NCBI GenBank assembly: GCA_029213045.1
Contig: JARGPN010000006.1
Location: 104,123 to 168,122, forward strand
Origin: Alcanivoracaceae bacterium
GTDB taxonomy: Bacteria; Pseudomonadota; Gammaproteobacteria; Pseudomonadales; Alcanivoracaceae
Direction of reading: 5' to 3'
Length of the DNA stretch: 64,000 bases
A program made the position numbers and the translations under genes. Below the pieces are notes generated by a model. That model searched no databases and was not told the DNA's origin. It worked only from the letters and a program-made list of their open reading frames with translations. This document shows positions 8,395 to 18,196 of the stretch, piece by piece (the stretch's first letter is position 1; each line of letters begins with the position of its first letter).

Positions 8395-9177
8395 TTAGAA
8401 AATTGCGTACTTCAATCCGAGCAACATCAAAATCGATACAAGTATTGGGTGCAGGATTCTATCCGGCAGACGTGCGCCCGCATGAGTGCCAAGATAAATA
8501 GCAGGAATTGAGCCAACCAGCAACGCGGCTAAAAGCTTCCAATCCACATGGCCCAAGAACAAATGGCCCAGACCCGCAACAAGAGTTAGCGGCACTGCAT
8601 GGGCAAGGTCTGTGCCGACTACCTTTACAGAAGGCAAGCGCGGAAACAGCATCAACAACACCGCGGTGCCGATCGCGCCTGCTCCGACTGATGACAGGGT
8701 CACCAGCACGCCTAGCACGACGCCCATGACGATAGTCCAGAGGCTCCGATGATGTTGCAGGCTGCGCAACACAGCGCTGCTGCCTTCATGAGATTGACGT
8801 TGAATACGATTGCGGAACAACAACACCACTGACGTAAAGATCAGCATAAAACCAAGACTGGTGGTTAATAGGTGGGCGTATTCTTTTGCGTCACTAAATA
8901 CAGTGGACAGTAAAAAGGTAGTCGCCAGCGCCGCAGGTAGACTGCCTGCGGCCATCAGCCCAACAATTCCCCAATTAATGGTTTTACGCTGGGCATGCAT
9001 AAATATGCCCGTCGATTTGGTAATTGATGCATACAGCAGATCGGTGCCCACGGCGACCTGAGGCGGAAACCCAAACATCAGCAGCATAGGCGTCATCAGT
9101 GAGCCGCCGCCGACACCGGTTAAGCCTACAGCGAAGCCAACCGCTGCGCCTGCGAGTACGTAGTACACAAATTCCAT
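8395..9177 (-). CDS. TauE/SafE-family membrane permease (sulfite/sulfonate exporter-like)
   Basis: This 260-residue integral membrane protein has about eight hydrophobic segments arranged as two similar halves. The first half carries GLTGVGGGSLMTPMLLMFGFPPQVAVGTDL and the second carries LSSVGAGAIGTAVLLML...VGTDLAHAVPL, the typical repeated TauE/SafE pattern. Family members move sulfite, sulfoacetate, taurine-derived products or other anions; the substrate cannot be read from sequence. It is divergent from cysB and two genes from cysH, which suggests a role in sulfur-compound traffic. Confidence 0.88.
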   Translation of the reverse strand: MEFVYYVLAGAAVGFAVGLTGVGGGSLMTPMLLMFGFPPQVAVGTDLLYASITKSTGIFMHAQRKTINWGIVGLMAAGSLPAALATTFLLSTVFSDAKEYAHLLTTSLGFMLIFTSVVLLFRNRIQRQSHEGSSAVLRSLQHHRSLWTIVMGVVLGVLVTLSSVGAGAIGTAVLLMLFPRLPSVKVVGTDLAHAVPLTLVAGLGHLFLGHVDWKLLAALLVGSIPAIYLGTHAGARLPDRILHPILVSILMLLGLKYAIF

Positions 9178-9333
9178 AAAAAGGGCCGTCTTGTTGCAGT
9201 GCTGAGGTTAGCTTGTTCGAAGTGCGTTAACGTAAGCGTATACGCGGGTTTCGACATGCTTGTTTACACATAGCCACGCACTATATCGACGCTAAACTAT
9301 GCTTGGAACGAATAATTATTTATATTTTTATAA

Positions 9334-10341
<1,008 letters not shown>

Positions 10342-10342
10342 C

Positions 10343-10371
10343 AAAAAAGCCCGCAAAAGCGGGCTTTTTTA
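10343..10371. terminator. Bidirectional terminator, cysB / cysH
   Basis: Hairpin AAAAAAGCCCGC-AAAA-GCGGGCTTTTTT directly after the cysB stop, with A and T runs on opposite sides, serving the convergent cysB and cysH. Confidence 0.92.
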
Positions 10372-10384
10372 TGCATTAAGGAAA

Positions 10385-11113
10385 TTATTCCTCAATGTTG
10401 ATGGCGTGCAGGCCACACTCTTTTTTCGTGGCATCTTCCCACCACCAGCGACCTTCGCGCTCGTGCTGACCAGGCAGAACTGGCTTCGTGCACGGCTCAC
10501 ATCCAATCGAAATAAAGCCTTTCTCATGCAGTGAGTTGTAAGGCACTTCGTTCGTGCGAATGTAGTTCCAAACGCGCTCCGACGACCAGTTGGCGAGCGG
10601 ATTAAATTTCACCAGCAGTTGACCTGGGGCCGCTAAGCCGCCATCGATTTGTACTACTGGAATGTCGGCACGTGTGCCTGGTGACTGATCTTTACGCTGA
10701 CCAGTGATCCAAGCGTCCAGCGTCGCCACTTTACGTTTCAACGGTTCGATCTTACGAATGCCGCAGCATTCCTTGTGATCGTCTTTGTAGAAGCTGAATA
10801 AGCCTTTTTCAGCAACGAGCTTTTGTACTGTCTCGGGCTGCGGGAACATCACTTCAATCGGTAGATCGTAGTGGGTGCGGACTTTTTCCAGAAACTCGTA
10901 CGTCTCGATATGTAGGCGTCCGGTATCCAAAGTAAATACTGGTACGTCTTTGCGGATGCGATGTGCCATATCGACAAGCACCACGTCTTCAGCGCCGCTG
11001 AAAGAAATGGAGATGTTGCTGAATTGCTTCAGGGCGAACTCGATAATCTGGCGAGGGGAGGCGTCTTTCAGTTCCTCATTCCATTGCTGGACTTGCTGTT
11101 CAGTGATGCTCAT
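10385..11113 (-). CDS. cysH: Assimilatory adenylyl-sulfate (APS) reductase
   Basis: CysH reduces activated sulfate to sulfite with thioredoxin as electron donor. The 242 residues have SFSGAEDVV near 38-46, the TLDTGRLH loop at 61-68 and the catalytic cysteine in KKECGLH (C233). A CC pair (C116, C117) and CEPC (C205, C208) are the four ligands of the [4Fe-4S] cluster of the bacterial APS reductases of pseudomonads. Classical E. coli PAPS reductase lacks these four cysteines. I therefore infer APS rather than PAPS as substrate. CysB, encoded next door, is the expected activator. Confidence 0.94.
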   Translation of the reverse strand: MSITEQQVQQWNEELKDASPRQIIEFALKQFSNISISFSGAEDVVLVDMAHRIRKDVPVFTLDTGRLHIETYEFLEKVRTHYDLPIEVMFPQPETVQKLVAEKGLFSFYKDDHKECCGIRKIEPLKRKVATLDAWITGQRKDQSPGTRADIPVVQIDGGLAAPGQLLVKFNPLANWSSERVWNYIRTNEVPYNSLHEKGFISIGCEPCTKPVLPGQHEREGRWWWEDATKKECGLHAINIEE

Positions 11114-11213
11114 AAGAATTCGTGTCTGGCTGGTTAACGAAGAGCGCGCAGTTTATCAGAGCTGGCCATTCGGCTGAATAGGCTTGGTGTTCTAAGCATA
11201 TAACTGCTGTGGG

Positions 11214-11385
11214 GTTGTTTTATGCGGGAGCCAGCCTGCCGGCGATGGGGCTTTGCCGGGCGCAGTATCGCTTGCAGGCAAGCTCCCACAGGGGAAGTGC
11301 GGATTGTTTTATGTGGGAGCTAGCCTGCTGGCGATGGGGCTTTGCCGAATGCAGTATCGCTTGCAGGCAAGCTCCCACAGAGGTG
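11214..11385. repeat. Two tandem copies of an inverted REP pair (Pseudomonas-type)
   Basis: A unit of about 91 bases is present twice (about 11214-11294 and 11305-11385). Each copy starts TGTTTTATG(C/T)GGGAGC, has a first arm ending GGCGATGGGG, and closes with ATCGCTTGCAGG followed by CAAGCTCCCAC. The two arms of each unit are inverted versions of the GTGGGAGC...GCGAT REP core known from fluorescent pseudomonads. They fill the space between cysH and thrH. The same core occurs at 38628-38696. Confidence 0.9.
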
Positions 11386-11460
11386 GGCCATGAGGGCGTT
11401 GCAAAGCCTTGCAGTGGCGGCTACATTGGCGCCCGCAGCGTCAATCGTGAGGGGTATACC

Positions 11461-12078
11461 GTGGAAATCGTTTGCTTGGACCTAGAAGGGGTCTTGGTTC
11501 CTGAAATTTGGATTAATTTTGCTGAGCGCACGGGCATTGAAGCATTGCGTGCTACAACCCGTGATATTCCTGATTACGACGTGCTGATGAAACAGCGCCT
11601 GCGTATTCTCGATGAGCATGGTTATGGCTTGCCGGACATTCAGGCGGTGATCGATGAAATGGGGCCATTAGATGGCGCCCGTGAGTTTGTCGATTGGCTG
11701 CGCGAACATTTTCAAGTGATCATTCTTTCCGACACTTTCTATGAATTTGCTAAGCCTTTGATGCGTCAGCTCGGTTGGCCAACATTGCTCTGTCATAAGC
11801 TAGAAGTGAATGAAGAAGGGCGTATTACCGACTATAAATTGCGTCAAAAAGATCCTAAGCGCATGTCAGTGATGGCGCTTCACGGCTTGGAATACCGAGT
11901 TATCGCAGCCGGTGATTCGTACAACGACACCACCATGCTCGCTGAAGCCGATGCGGGTATCTTGTTCCACGCCCCCGATAACGTCATTAATGAATTTCCG
12001 CAGTTCCCAGCGGTGCAAACCTTTGATGATTTAAAGAAAGAAATCGTCAAAGCTAGCGTGCGAGATATTCCGCTCTAA
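11461..12078 (+). CDS. thrH: Phosphoserine phosphatase / homoserine phosphotransferase ThrH
   Basis: The frame continues far upstream through the REP repeats, but the GTG at 11461, preceded by GAGGGG, gives a 205-residue protein of the length of Pseudomonas ThrH. HAD motif I is CLDLEGVLVPEIW (D7, E9), motif II is ILSDTFYEF, and the end motif is AAGDSYNDTTML. ThrH dephosphorylates phosphoserine and can transfer the phosphate to homoserine, linking serine and threonine synthesis. The DxEGV variant of motif I, with E in place of the second D, is typical of ThrH. REP elements lie directly upstream. Confidence 0.92.
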   Translation: MEIVCLDLEGVLVPEIWINFAERTGIEALRATTRDIPDYDVLMKQRLRILDEHGYGLPDIQAVIDEMGPLDGAREFVDWLREHFQVIILSDTFYEFAKPLMRQLGWPTLLCHKLEVNEEGRITDYKLRQKDPKRMSVMALHGLEYRVIAAGDSYNDTTMLAEADAGILFHAPDNVINEFPQFPAVQTFDDLKKEIVKASVRDIPL

Positions 12079-12197
12079 GCCTTCTCGGTAAAGCGGATTG
12101 TCTATCACTTTAAACGGGGCCTAACGGCTCCGTTTGTGTTTGCGCTAATGGTAATCGTATTATCTGGATGGGTTGTTATCAGGAAGGGATACTGTTT

Positions 12198-12620
12198 ATG
12201 GAAAGCATTGCCAACTTAAAAGCATTTCGCGTGGCGGACTATATGTCCCGCCGCCTTATCACCTTGTCGCCGTCCATGAGTGTGAACGAAGCCATTAGGT
12301 TATTACTGGAGCACAGTATTTCTGGCGCGCCGGTGATCGAAGGCGAAACACTGTTAGGCGTCTTTTCCGAATCTGATTGCCTGAAGGGCGCTATTCAAGC
12401 GAGTTACCACGAAACCGGTATTGGCAGTGTGTCAGAGTTTATGACCACGGAAGTGCAAACCATTGATGCCGGTAGCAGCGTACTCGAAGCTGCTGATATT
12501 TTTCTGCGTGATCGTCGCCGCCGTTTGCCTGTTATGGAAAATGGGCAACTTGTTGGACAAATCAGTCGCCGCGATATTCTGCGTGCGATGGATGATTTTG
12601 CGCGCAAACATACGCTTTAA
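12198..12620 (+). CDS. Tandem CBS-domain protein
   Basis: The 140 residues consist of two CBS motifs (about 14-68 and 80-138). The first has ADYMSRRLITLSPSMSVNEAIRLLLEHSISGAPVIEG; the second has MTTEVQTIDAGSSVLEAADIF followed by RRLPVMENGQLVGQISRRDILRAM. Such stand-alone pairs bind adenine nucleotides and regulate partner proteins; the partner here is unknown. The start at 12198 has AGGAAGGGA upstream. It is a single gene with its own terminator. Confidence 0.88.
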   Translation: MESIANLKAFRVADYMSRRLITLSPSMSVNEAIRLLLEHSISGAPVIEGETLLGVFSESDCLKGAIQASYHETGIGSVSEFMTTEVQTIDAGSSVLEAADIFLRDRRRRLPVMENGQLVGQISRRDILRAMDDFARKHTL

Positions 12621-12684
12621 TTGGCTGGCGTTAGGAGAATATAAAGCCGGTGGCGCAGCCGTAGTATTAAGTAGTTGTAATTGA

Positions 12685-12718
12685 AAACAAACAAGGCGCT
12701 TCGGCGCCTTGTTTGTTT
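12685..12718. terminator. Bidirectional terminator, CBS gene / large surface gene
   Basis: Perfect hairpin AAACAAACAAGGCGC-TTCG-GCGCCTTGTTTGTTT between convergent ends. The TTCG tetraloop adds stability. Confidence 0.92.
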
Positions 12719-12741
12719 GAGGAAAAGGAGTTCTGTAAGCA

Positions 12742-15700
12742 TTAATTCTTCGCTTTAAAGCTGTCTTGGTCAAACTTGATGCGGAAGTCTAAGACAAACC
12801 CAGCAACACGACTTTCAGCGCCTGTGAAGTCTGCGTCGTAGAAGCCTTTGAAGTTGTAGCCCAAGCTTAGCCAGATATCTTTCACCGGCGAGTAGCCGAG
12901 CATAACGCCGGTGCTGTAATTCATTACGTCTGATTGCCAGCCGTGCAATACACTGCCGCGTGCACCGATATCCCAACGGGTAGTAACGTTATAGCGATAT
13001 TCAGCGCCGATTAAATCTGTGTAGCCGCTGTAGCGTGACGCATCGATGGTTTCCATGACGTAGCGGGCGCCATAGTTTAATGCCAGTTGTTGTTTTTCAG
13101 AGGGCTTGTAGTTGGCCGCGGTGTTATTCACGAAGCGACGACCACGAATTGCGCCGCTAGCATCTTTTAAGCCATCGAGAATAAATTGCGTGCGGTTTAG
13201 CACTGACCAATCTCCGCTAAGTGGACGATGCACAAAGCTGAAATCTAATTGGCTTTCCCATTCTTCATTGCCGCCAGCCAAATCGCGGTCGTAGTAATAG
13301 AAACGACCTGCGATGGTATTTACGTTGTCGAGGCGATGCTGGAATCCGCTTAACAGCGTCAATTTGTCGTCGGTATCGGCGTGACGGAATTCAACACGGT
13401 TTGTCAGGCTCCACTCACCGTCACGGTATCCAAGGCCTGCCGCAGCCGCGGTGTAGTCCAATGATTCTGTACCGCTGGCTAATGGGCGACGGTCATCGAA
13501 CGTTGGCGCAGGAATAGTGTCGTCCCGTAATGTTTGGGCGCGATCGAAGCCTAGGTCAGCCGACCATTGGCTATTGAGCTGCATGGTTTGGTACAAACCG
13601 GCATGGCTGAATAGGCGAGGGCCGTATTCATCTTCCGCGCGACCGACTTCTGTTGTCACGGTGCCGCCCGACCAAGGTGTGGCGCGCACGCCGGTGCGTG
13701 TTTCTTGGCTGCGGCGTTTGTAGCCCCACGCCATTTCTTGATTGGTATAAACGCTGGCAATTTTATTTACGCGATAATCTGCACCCAAAGTTAATCGTTT
13801 TGGGTAGTCAGAGTTTGCTTCCTCGCCTGTGACGCTGGATTCACCTTTTGCAGAAAGACGTAAGCGGTCGTCCATCAAATCGCGTTCAGCGCCTGCAATA
13901 ACTTGATCAGATTCGTAGTGTGAGTCGCCGACTTTATCGGTGGCACTGCGTAATCCGCCATAAACGCGCCAGTCTTCTTGGTCATATTTCAACGTGGCTT
14001 CGGCGCTGTCGCGAGTATTGTCGGTGGTTAACACTTCTTGTCGACGTAATTCGCCGTTCGCTGATAAGGTTTCAGTGAAGCGATAACGGCCTTGTGCAGA
14101 CGATTGACGAGTATCGTCAGTGTTGGCGGCTTGTTGGCCTAGGCCGAAGCCGCCGTCTTTCTGTTCAACACGCAATCGAGAGTCAAATTTTTCAGAAAGA
14201 TATTCGTGCTCAAGCAACCATGCTTTGTCTTCGATGTCGCCCGTGGCGGACACCTGTTGCTCGGTATACGCGCCTTCCGCTTTGATCGTGTGGCGCTCGT
14301 TTGCTTTCCATGTCAGGTCTGCACCACTTAAATCGCCGCGTGCACCTTCAGTGCCTTCGTGAACAGCGCTAATGCCAAGCTCTAACGTTTTATCTTCATT
14401 ATGAAACGCTACGCGGCCACCACCGGTGACGTTATCTTCGCCGGCAACCACTTCATAATCAGCAACGATGTAAACAGGATTAAATTGAGCGTCTTGAACC
14501 GGTACGGGCGATTTAAAGAAAACCGTGCCGGTGCGGTAATCAATGCTGTAGTCAATGAAGCGGGTGCGTGTTTCAGTCGAAATTACTTCATTGTTAAAGC
14601 GGTCGCGCACTTCAATACTGATTTGTTCTGTGCCGGGAAGAATATTCTGCCGCGTGAACTGGTAAAGACCTGAGGTGCCATCGCCAGGAATATCATCGCG
14701 AATAAAGCCGTTGCCAGTTTCTGCGGCGAATATATTGCTGCTAATGTTTTTACCGCTATATTCACTTTTCAGGCCGGTGAGGGCGCGCTGATAACGTGAT
14801 AGTTCCGTCACGGTGAGGTCGGTTTGGAAATCGCCAAATAGAACGTAGAAATCTTTACGCTCCATACGTAGATAAAGTTTCTCTTGGCTTGGTGCATCGT
14901 GCAGACGACTAGTGTCATCGCCATACAGTACATACCATGCTTCTGGATCAAAGATTTGTCCGTGAGGATTGTCACCTTCTTCGCGACGGCTGTCGTAGGC
15001 GACGGTCATTAACCATTCACCCTTCACTCGGCCACGTGCGTAGAAGGAAGCTTCGCCGTCGGTGTATACGTCTTTTTCTGCATCCGGCATGGCTTCGATA
15101 TTTTTATCTATCGCGTTATAGCCCACTGAACCCTCGGCGAAGCCGACAAGAATCCAGTCGCGTAAATACGGATCAACGCTGACTTCTAATTCGTCTGACT
15201 CAAACTGGTCAGAGGCCAAGCGAATGCGGAACGTGCCCGCGTTGCTGACAGGTTCAAACCAAGCGTAACCCTCACTATCAACCTGAACAATTTTGCTCTT
15301 AATGTTGAGTGGGTCTTGCTGGCCTTTGGGTAGAAGCGGGCGCAATTGACCGGTGGTTAAACGCAGATCGGTACGCGACTCGATTTTACGGCCAAAATCA
15401 TCGGTGAGTTCCAATTTAATGCGAACCGGTGTTTTGCCGTCGGCCACATTTCCTGATGTGTCGACAACGCGAACGTCTTTAATGCCGGCAGTGCGGGTCA
15501 CCGTTACGCTGTCTTTATAGCGCGCATTGCCAAAAGGACCATATCCAAGGATTTCAAAAACATAGTCGCCGGTTTGTTTTAAATCGATACCGACCCAAGT
15601 GTAGTGGGTGAGGCCCGTCGCTGGGTCTTTCATTGTCATGCCGATACGTTCAGCGCTGACTTCTTCGCCATTGATAAGAAGCTTTGGCTTGAGCTTGCTG

Positions 15701-18189
15701 TCTAGCGTGGTGTTAACGGTTAACACTGGAAGGCTAACTTTCATGCCGTCTTTCAAGTTGCTAAAGCCTGCTTTGTCGGCGGCGGCCGCTGCCTTTTGCT
15801 TTTCGTCAGTGGTGTTGAGGCCGCTGTTGCCTTCCGTCACAGCAAGCTTGGCATCGGTTAATTTCTCATAGTGAATAATCATCAGCTCTACGCGACGGTT
15901 TAATGCGCGACCAGCTTCAGTATCGTTGTCAGCAATTGGAAAATCAGCGCCAGCACCTTCGATTTTTATTTCATCGGCGGGCAAATCAAGTTTACGGCGC
16001 AGGTATTCAGCAACCGTGTACGCGCGCATAAGAGACAGCTCGCGATTGCTTTTGTATTTTGCGTCGGTGTTGCGCTTGAACGGGATATTGTCGGAATGCC
16101 CAGTGACAAATAATTTTACTTCGAGTGAGCCGCGTATTGTTTCGGCTACGCCATCGAGCATTGCTTTGTCTTCGGCATCAAGTTCTGCCGAGAGAGAGCC
16201 AAAGCTAGGGCGCAGAGTCATTTCTTCGGTACGAATCTCGGCGGCATCAATTTTCACCTGATTCATAGAAATCAGGGTGTGTTTTTCTCCACGAGCGGTT
16301 GTGCCTGTGGTTTTGACCAGAATGGATTGAAAGCCTGCATCAACAGAACTTTTGTCAACGACAAGATCCAGCTCTAATTCTTGTTGCCAGTAGTCACCCT
16401 TGGAATTTAAGGGAAATGACCAATAGTTTTCGACTTTCTTACCGTCCGAAATCGGTTCGCCATTAATGCGCGCAGTGCCGGCAATCGGTTTTAGGTTATC
16501 CGGCAAGAACAACCGAGCTTCAACGTTACGGAACTCAGTCTGTCCGTTCGCAACGGGCAGACGCATATGCGCTACGCCATCATGCAGCTCCGTGATCATT
16601 TGCTGTTGGAGGAGGGCATTTACTTCTGGCTTGGCCTCTAACCAGTAGTCTTCGCGCCACAAGGTGCCGCCTTGTACATCAATAAAGCGAGACTTTTCGT
16701 TGCCCGCTTTACGGCTGTTGTCTTCACATAACTTGAGCGAGTAGCGACGGCTAAATGAATCTTTGTCGACCTGCAAAACGTGGGTGCCTGGCTGAACGCC
16801 TTCTAAATGCCAGCGACCTTTTGCATCGGTAATAACGTTGGTGCCGTCTTCTAAATAAAGGCGCACGCCGGCTAATCCAGGCGCTTCGCGATCACCACAT
16901 TCGCCAACCATCACACGCCCCATCAAAAAGGCGCGATCGTTAAAAAAGGCGTTTTCTACTATGATATCGGCGGTAGCTTCATTTGATGTGTTGGTGTCGC
17001 CGCGTGCGGTGGCGCTGTTTGTGGCGACACCGACTTCCGCGATAGGAGTTACTTCGACGACATAGCTCAGCATTGCCACTTCATCAATGCCCATGTCACC
17101 GATTTCAATTGTGGCGATTTGTCCGTCGGACGAAATTTTCGTCGTCAGTTTCTTGCCGTTACGTTTAACTGAGTCGGTACGTAGACGGAAACCTTTCGGC
17201 AAGGTATCGATGATACGCACATTGCTTTGCAGCGCTCCGCCATTTGTGACGGTAACGCGATAGGGGGCGATATCTCCAACGGATACAACTGAGCGTACCG
17301 CCTCTTTGCTAATAAATAATCCGGGCGTTCCTGGTGTTACTGGAGGCGCGGCGGAGGCCGTGGCGGTTTTTGCCGCTGCAAAGGCATTGAAGATTGGAGG
17401 CGTAAGGAACGACGGCGCATTTTGTGTGTTGCTGTCGTTAATGTCGCCATAGTTGTCGTAAACAATATCGATGGTGTCACCAGAGTTTATTGGCGTAATC
17501 GCAGAAGGAGCGAAATAGCCGGCATAAACCCCTGAACCAGCTGTCGTTTCAACGAGCGTCACTATGTAAGGCGTGCTGCTCGCTCCGCTGGTGATGTTGA
17601 CCGTTACTGCCATAAAGCTCCGGCCGTCTGGGCGCAACCCGAACGCTGAAGCAGGCAATAAAGGTTTATCTACCACAATAAACAAGGGTTCGTTTTGACT
17701 TAATGTGTTGGCGCTGCCAAACGCGCCGCTATTCGCCTCGACGAGTCCAACGGGCTGATTTAATGCAATCGGATTGCCGTTCGCATCCAGCGGTTGGGGT
17801 AGCGGGGCGGACAATGTTGGCGTGGTGCCAGACAAGCTGTCTGTGTTAGCAAAATTGCCGCTGAAAACATTTAGCGAACGCGTTGCGCCAGCGTTGGCAT
17901 AACGGTACAGCGAAATTTTTTCATAGCGCGTTACGACAATATCTGCGCGTACGTTTGCTGCTGCGCCGCTCCAGCTTAATTCAGCGGGATTGGTGTTCTG
18001 AATCAGGTAAGCGGCTTGCGCCGCCGTTGCCCAGCTCATCAGTAGCAGCGGTATTAAAGCGAACATCCACAATGCACGCAGTCCGCTTCTCAACGAACTC
18101 AATACAACGCACGCACGCGCAAACACCCAATCCGGCGAATTGCCGGATTGGGATGCTACGTCTCTTAGGCGTCGTATTGCTTGCTGCAT
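12742..18189 (-). CDS. Giant exported protein: DUF11 domain, OmpA-like domain and predicted C-terminal outer-membrane beta-barrel
   Basis: This 1815-residue protein starts with a long signal region (hydrophobic about 40-57, cleavage near AQA at 59). Next come an exported beta module starting NTNPAELSWSG, a DUF11-type domain (about 288-410, with SVGDIAPYRVTVTN and DTLPKGF), and a carboxypeptidase-regulatory-like fold (about 423-485, with GVRLYLEDG and DAKGRWHLEGV). An OmpA peptidoglycan-binding-like domain follows (about 665-775, with FVTGHSDNIPF, SNRELSLMRA and GRALNRRVEL), then an Ig-like stretch. From about residue 1005 to the end runs a series of alternating strands typical of an outer-membrane beta-barrel. 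It is the last gene of a four-gene operon and starts seven bases after the preceding stop, so translation is probably coupled. Function unknown; envelope anchoring is an inference from the domains. Confidence 0.8.
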   Translation of the reverse strand: MQQAIRRLRDVASQSGNSPDWVFARACVVLSSLRSGLRALWMFALIPLLLMSWATAAQAAYLIQNTNPAELSWSGAAANVRADIVVTRYEKISLYRYANAGATRSLNVFSGNFANTDSLSGTTPTLSAPLPQPLDANGNPIALNQPVGLVEANSGAFGSANTLSQNEPLFIVVDKPLLPASAFGLRPDGRSFMAVTVNITSGASSTPYIVTLVETTAGSGVYAGYFAPSAITPINSGDTIDIVYDNYGDINDSNTQNAPSFLTPPIFNAFAAAKTATASAAPPVTPGTPGLFISKEAVRSVVSVGDIAPYRVTVTNGGALQSNVRIIDTLPKGFRLRTDSVKRNGKKLTTKISSDGQIATIEIGDMGIDEVAMLSYVVEVTPIAEVGVATNSATARGDTNTSNEATADIIVENAFFNDRAFLMGRVMVGECGDREAPGLAGVRLYLEDGTNVITDAKGRWHLEGVQPGTHVLQVDKDSFSRRYSLKLCEDNSRKAGNEKSRFIDVQGGTLWREDYWLEAKPEVNALLQQQMITELHDGVAHMRLPVANGQTEFRNVEARLFLPDNLKPIAGTARINGEPISDGKKVENYWSFPLNSKGDYWQQELELDLVVDKSSVDAGFQSILVKTTGTTARGEKHTLISMNQVKIDAAEIRTEEMTLRPSFGSLSAELDAEDKAMLDGVAETIRGSLEVKLFVTGHSDNIPFKRNTDAKYKSNRELSLMRAYTVAEYLRRKLDLPADEIKIEGAGADFPIADNDTEAGRALNRRVELMIIHYEKLTDAKLAVTEGNSGLNTTDEKQKAAAAADKAGFSNLKDGMKVSLPVLTVNTTLDSKLKPKLLINGEEVSAERIGMTMKDPATGLTHYTWVGIDLKQTGDYVFEILGYGPFGNARYKDSVTVTRTAGIKDVRVVDTSGNVADGKTPVRIKLELTDDFGRKIESRTDLRLTTGQLRPLLPKGQQDPLNIKSKIVQVDSEGYAWFEPVSNAGTFRIRLASDQFESDELEVSVDPYLRDWILVGFAEGSVGYNAIDKNIEAMPDAEKDVYTDGEASFYARGRVKGEWLMTVAYDSRREEGDNPHGQIFDPEAWYVLYGDDTSRLHDAPSQEKLYLRMERKDFYVLFGDFQTDLTVTELSRYQRALTGLKSEYSGKNISSNIFAAETGNGFIRDDIPGDGTSGLYQFTRQNILPGTEQISIEVRDRFNNEVISTETRTRFIDYSIDYRTGTVFFKSPVPVQDAQFNPVYIVADYEVVAGEDNVTGGGRVAFHNEDKTLELGISAVHEGTEGARGDLSGADLTWKANERHTIKAEGAYTEQQVSATGDIEDKAWLLEHEYLSEKFDSRLRVEQKDGGFGLGQQAANTDDTRQSSAQGRYRFTETLSANGELRRQEVLTTDNTRDSAEATLKYDQEDWRVYGGLRSATDKVGDSHYESDQVIAGAERDLMDDRLRLSAKGESSVTGEEANSDYPKRLTLGADYRVNKIASVYTNQEMAWGYKRRSQETRTGVRATPWSGGTVTTEVGRAEDEYGPRLFSHAGLYQTMQLNSQWSADLGFDRAQTLRDDTIPAPTFDDRRPLASGTESLDYTAAAAGLGYRDGEWSLTNRVEFRHADTDDKLTLLSGFQHRLDNVNTIAGRFYYYDRDLAGGNEEWESQLDFSFVHRPLSGDWSVLNRTQFILDGLKDASGAIRGRRFVNNTAANYKPSEKQQLALNYGARYVMETIDASRYSGYTDLIGAEYRYNVTTRWDIGARGSVLHGWQSDVMNYSTGVMLGYSPVKDIWLSLGYNFKGFYDADFTGAESRVAGFVLDFRIKFDQDSFKAKN

Positions 18190-18196
18190 CGTGGTG

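Noticed and set aside
11214..11385. Transposon or insertion sequence
   Set aside because: No transposase frame; the arms match REP elements, which do not encode their own mobility.
11209..11460. N-terminal extension of ThrH through the REP repeats
   Set aside because: The extension translates the repeats twice, and the GTG at 11461 with GAGGGG gives the exact family length.
16190..16260. Separate small OmpA gene within the giant surface gene
   Set aside because: The frame is continuous from 18189 to 12742 and no internal start with a good ribosome site was seen.
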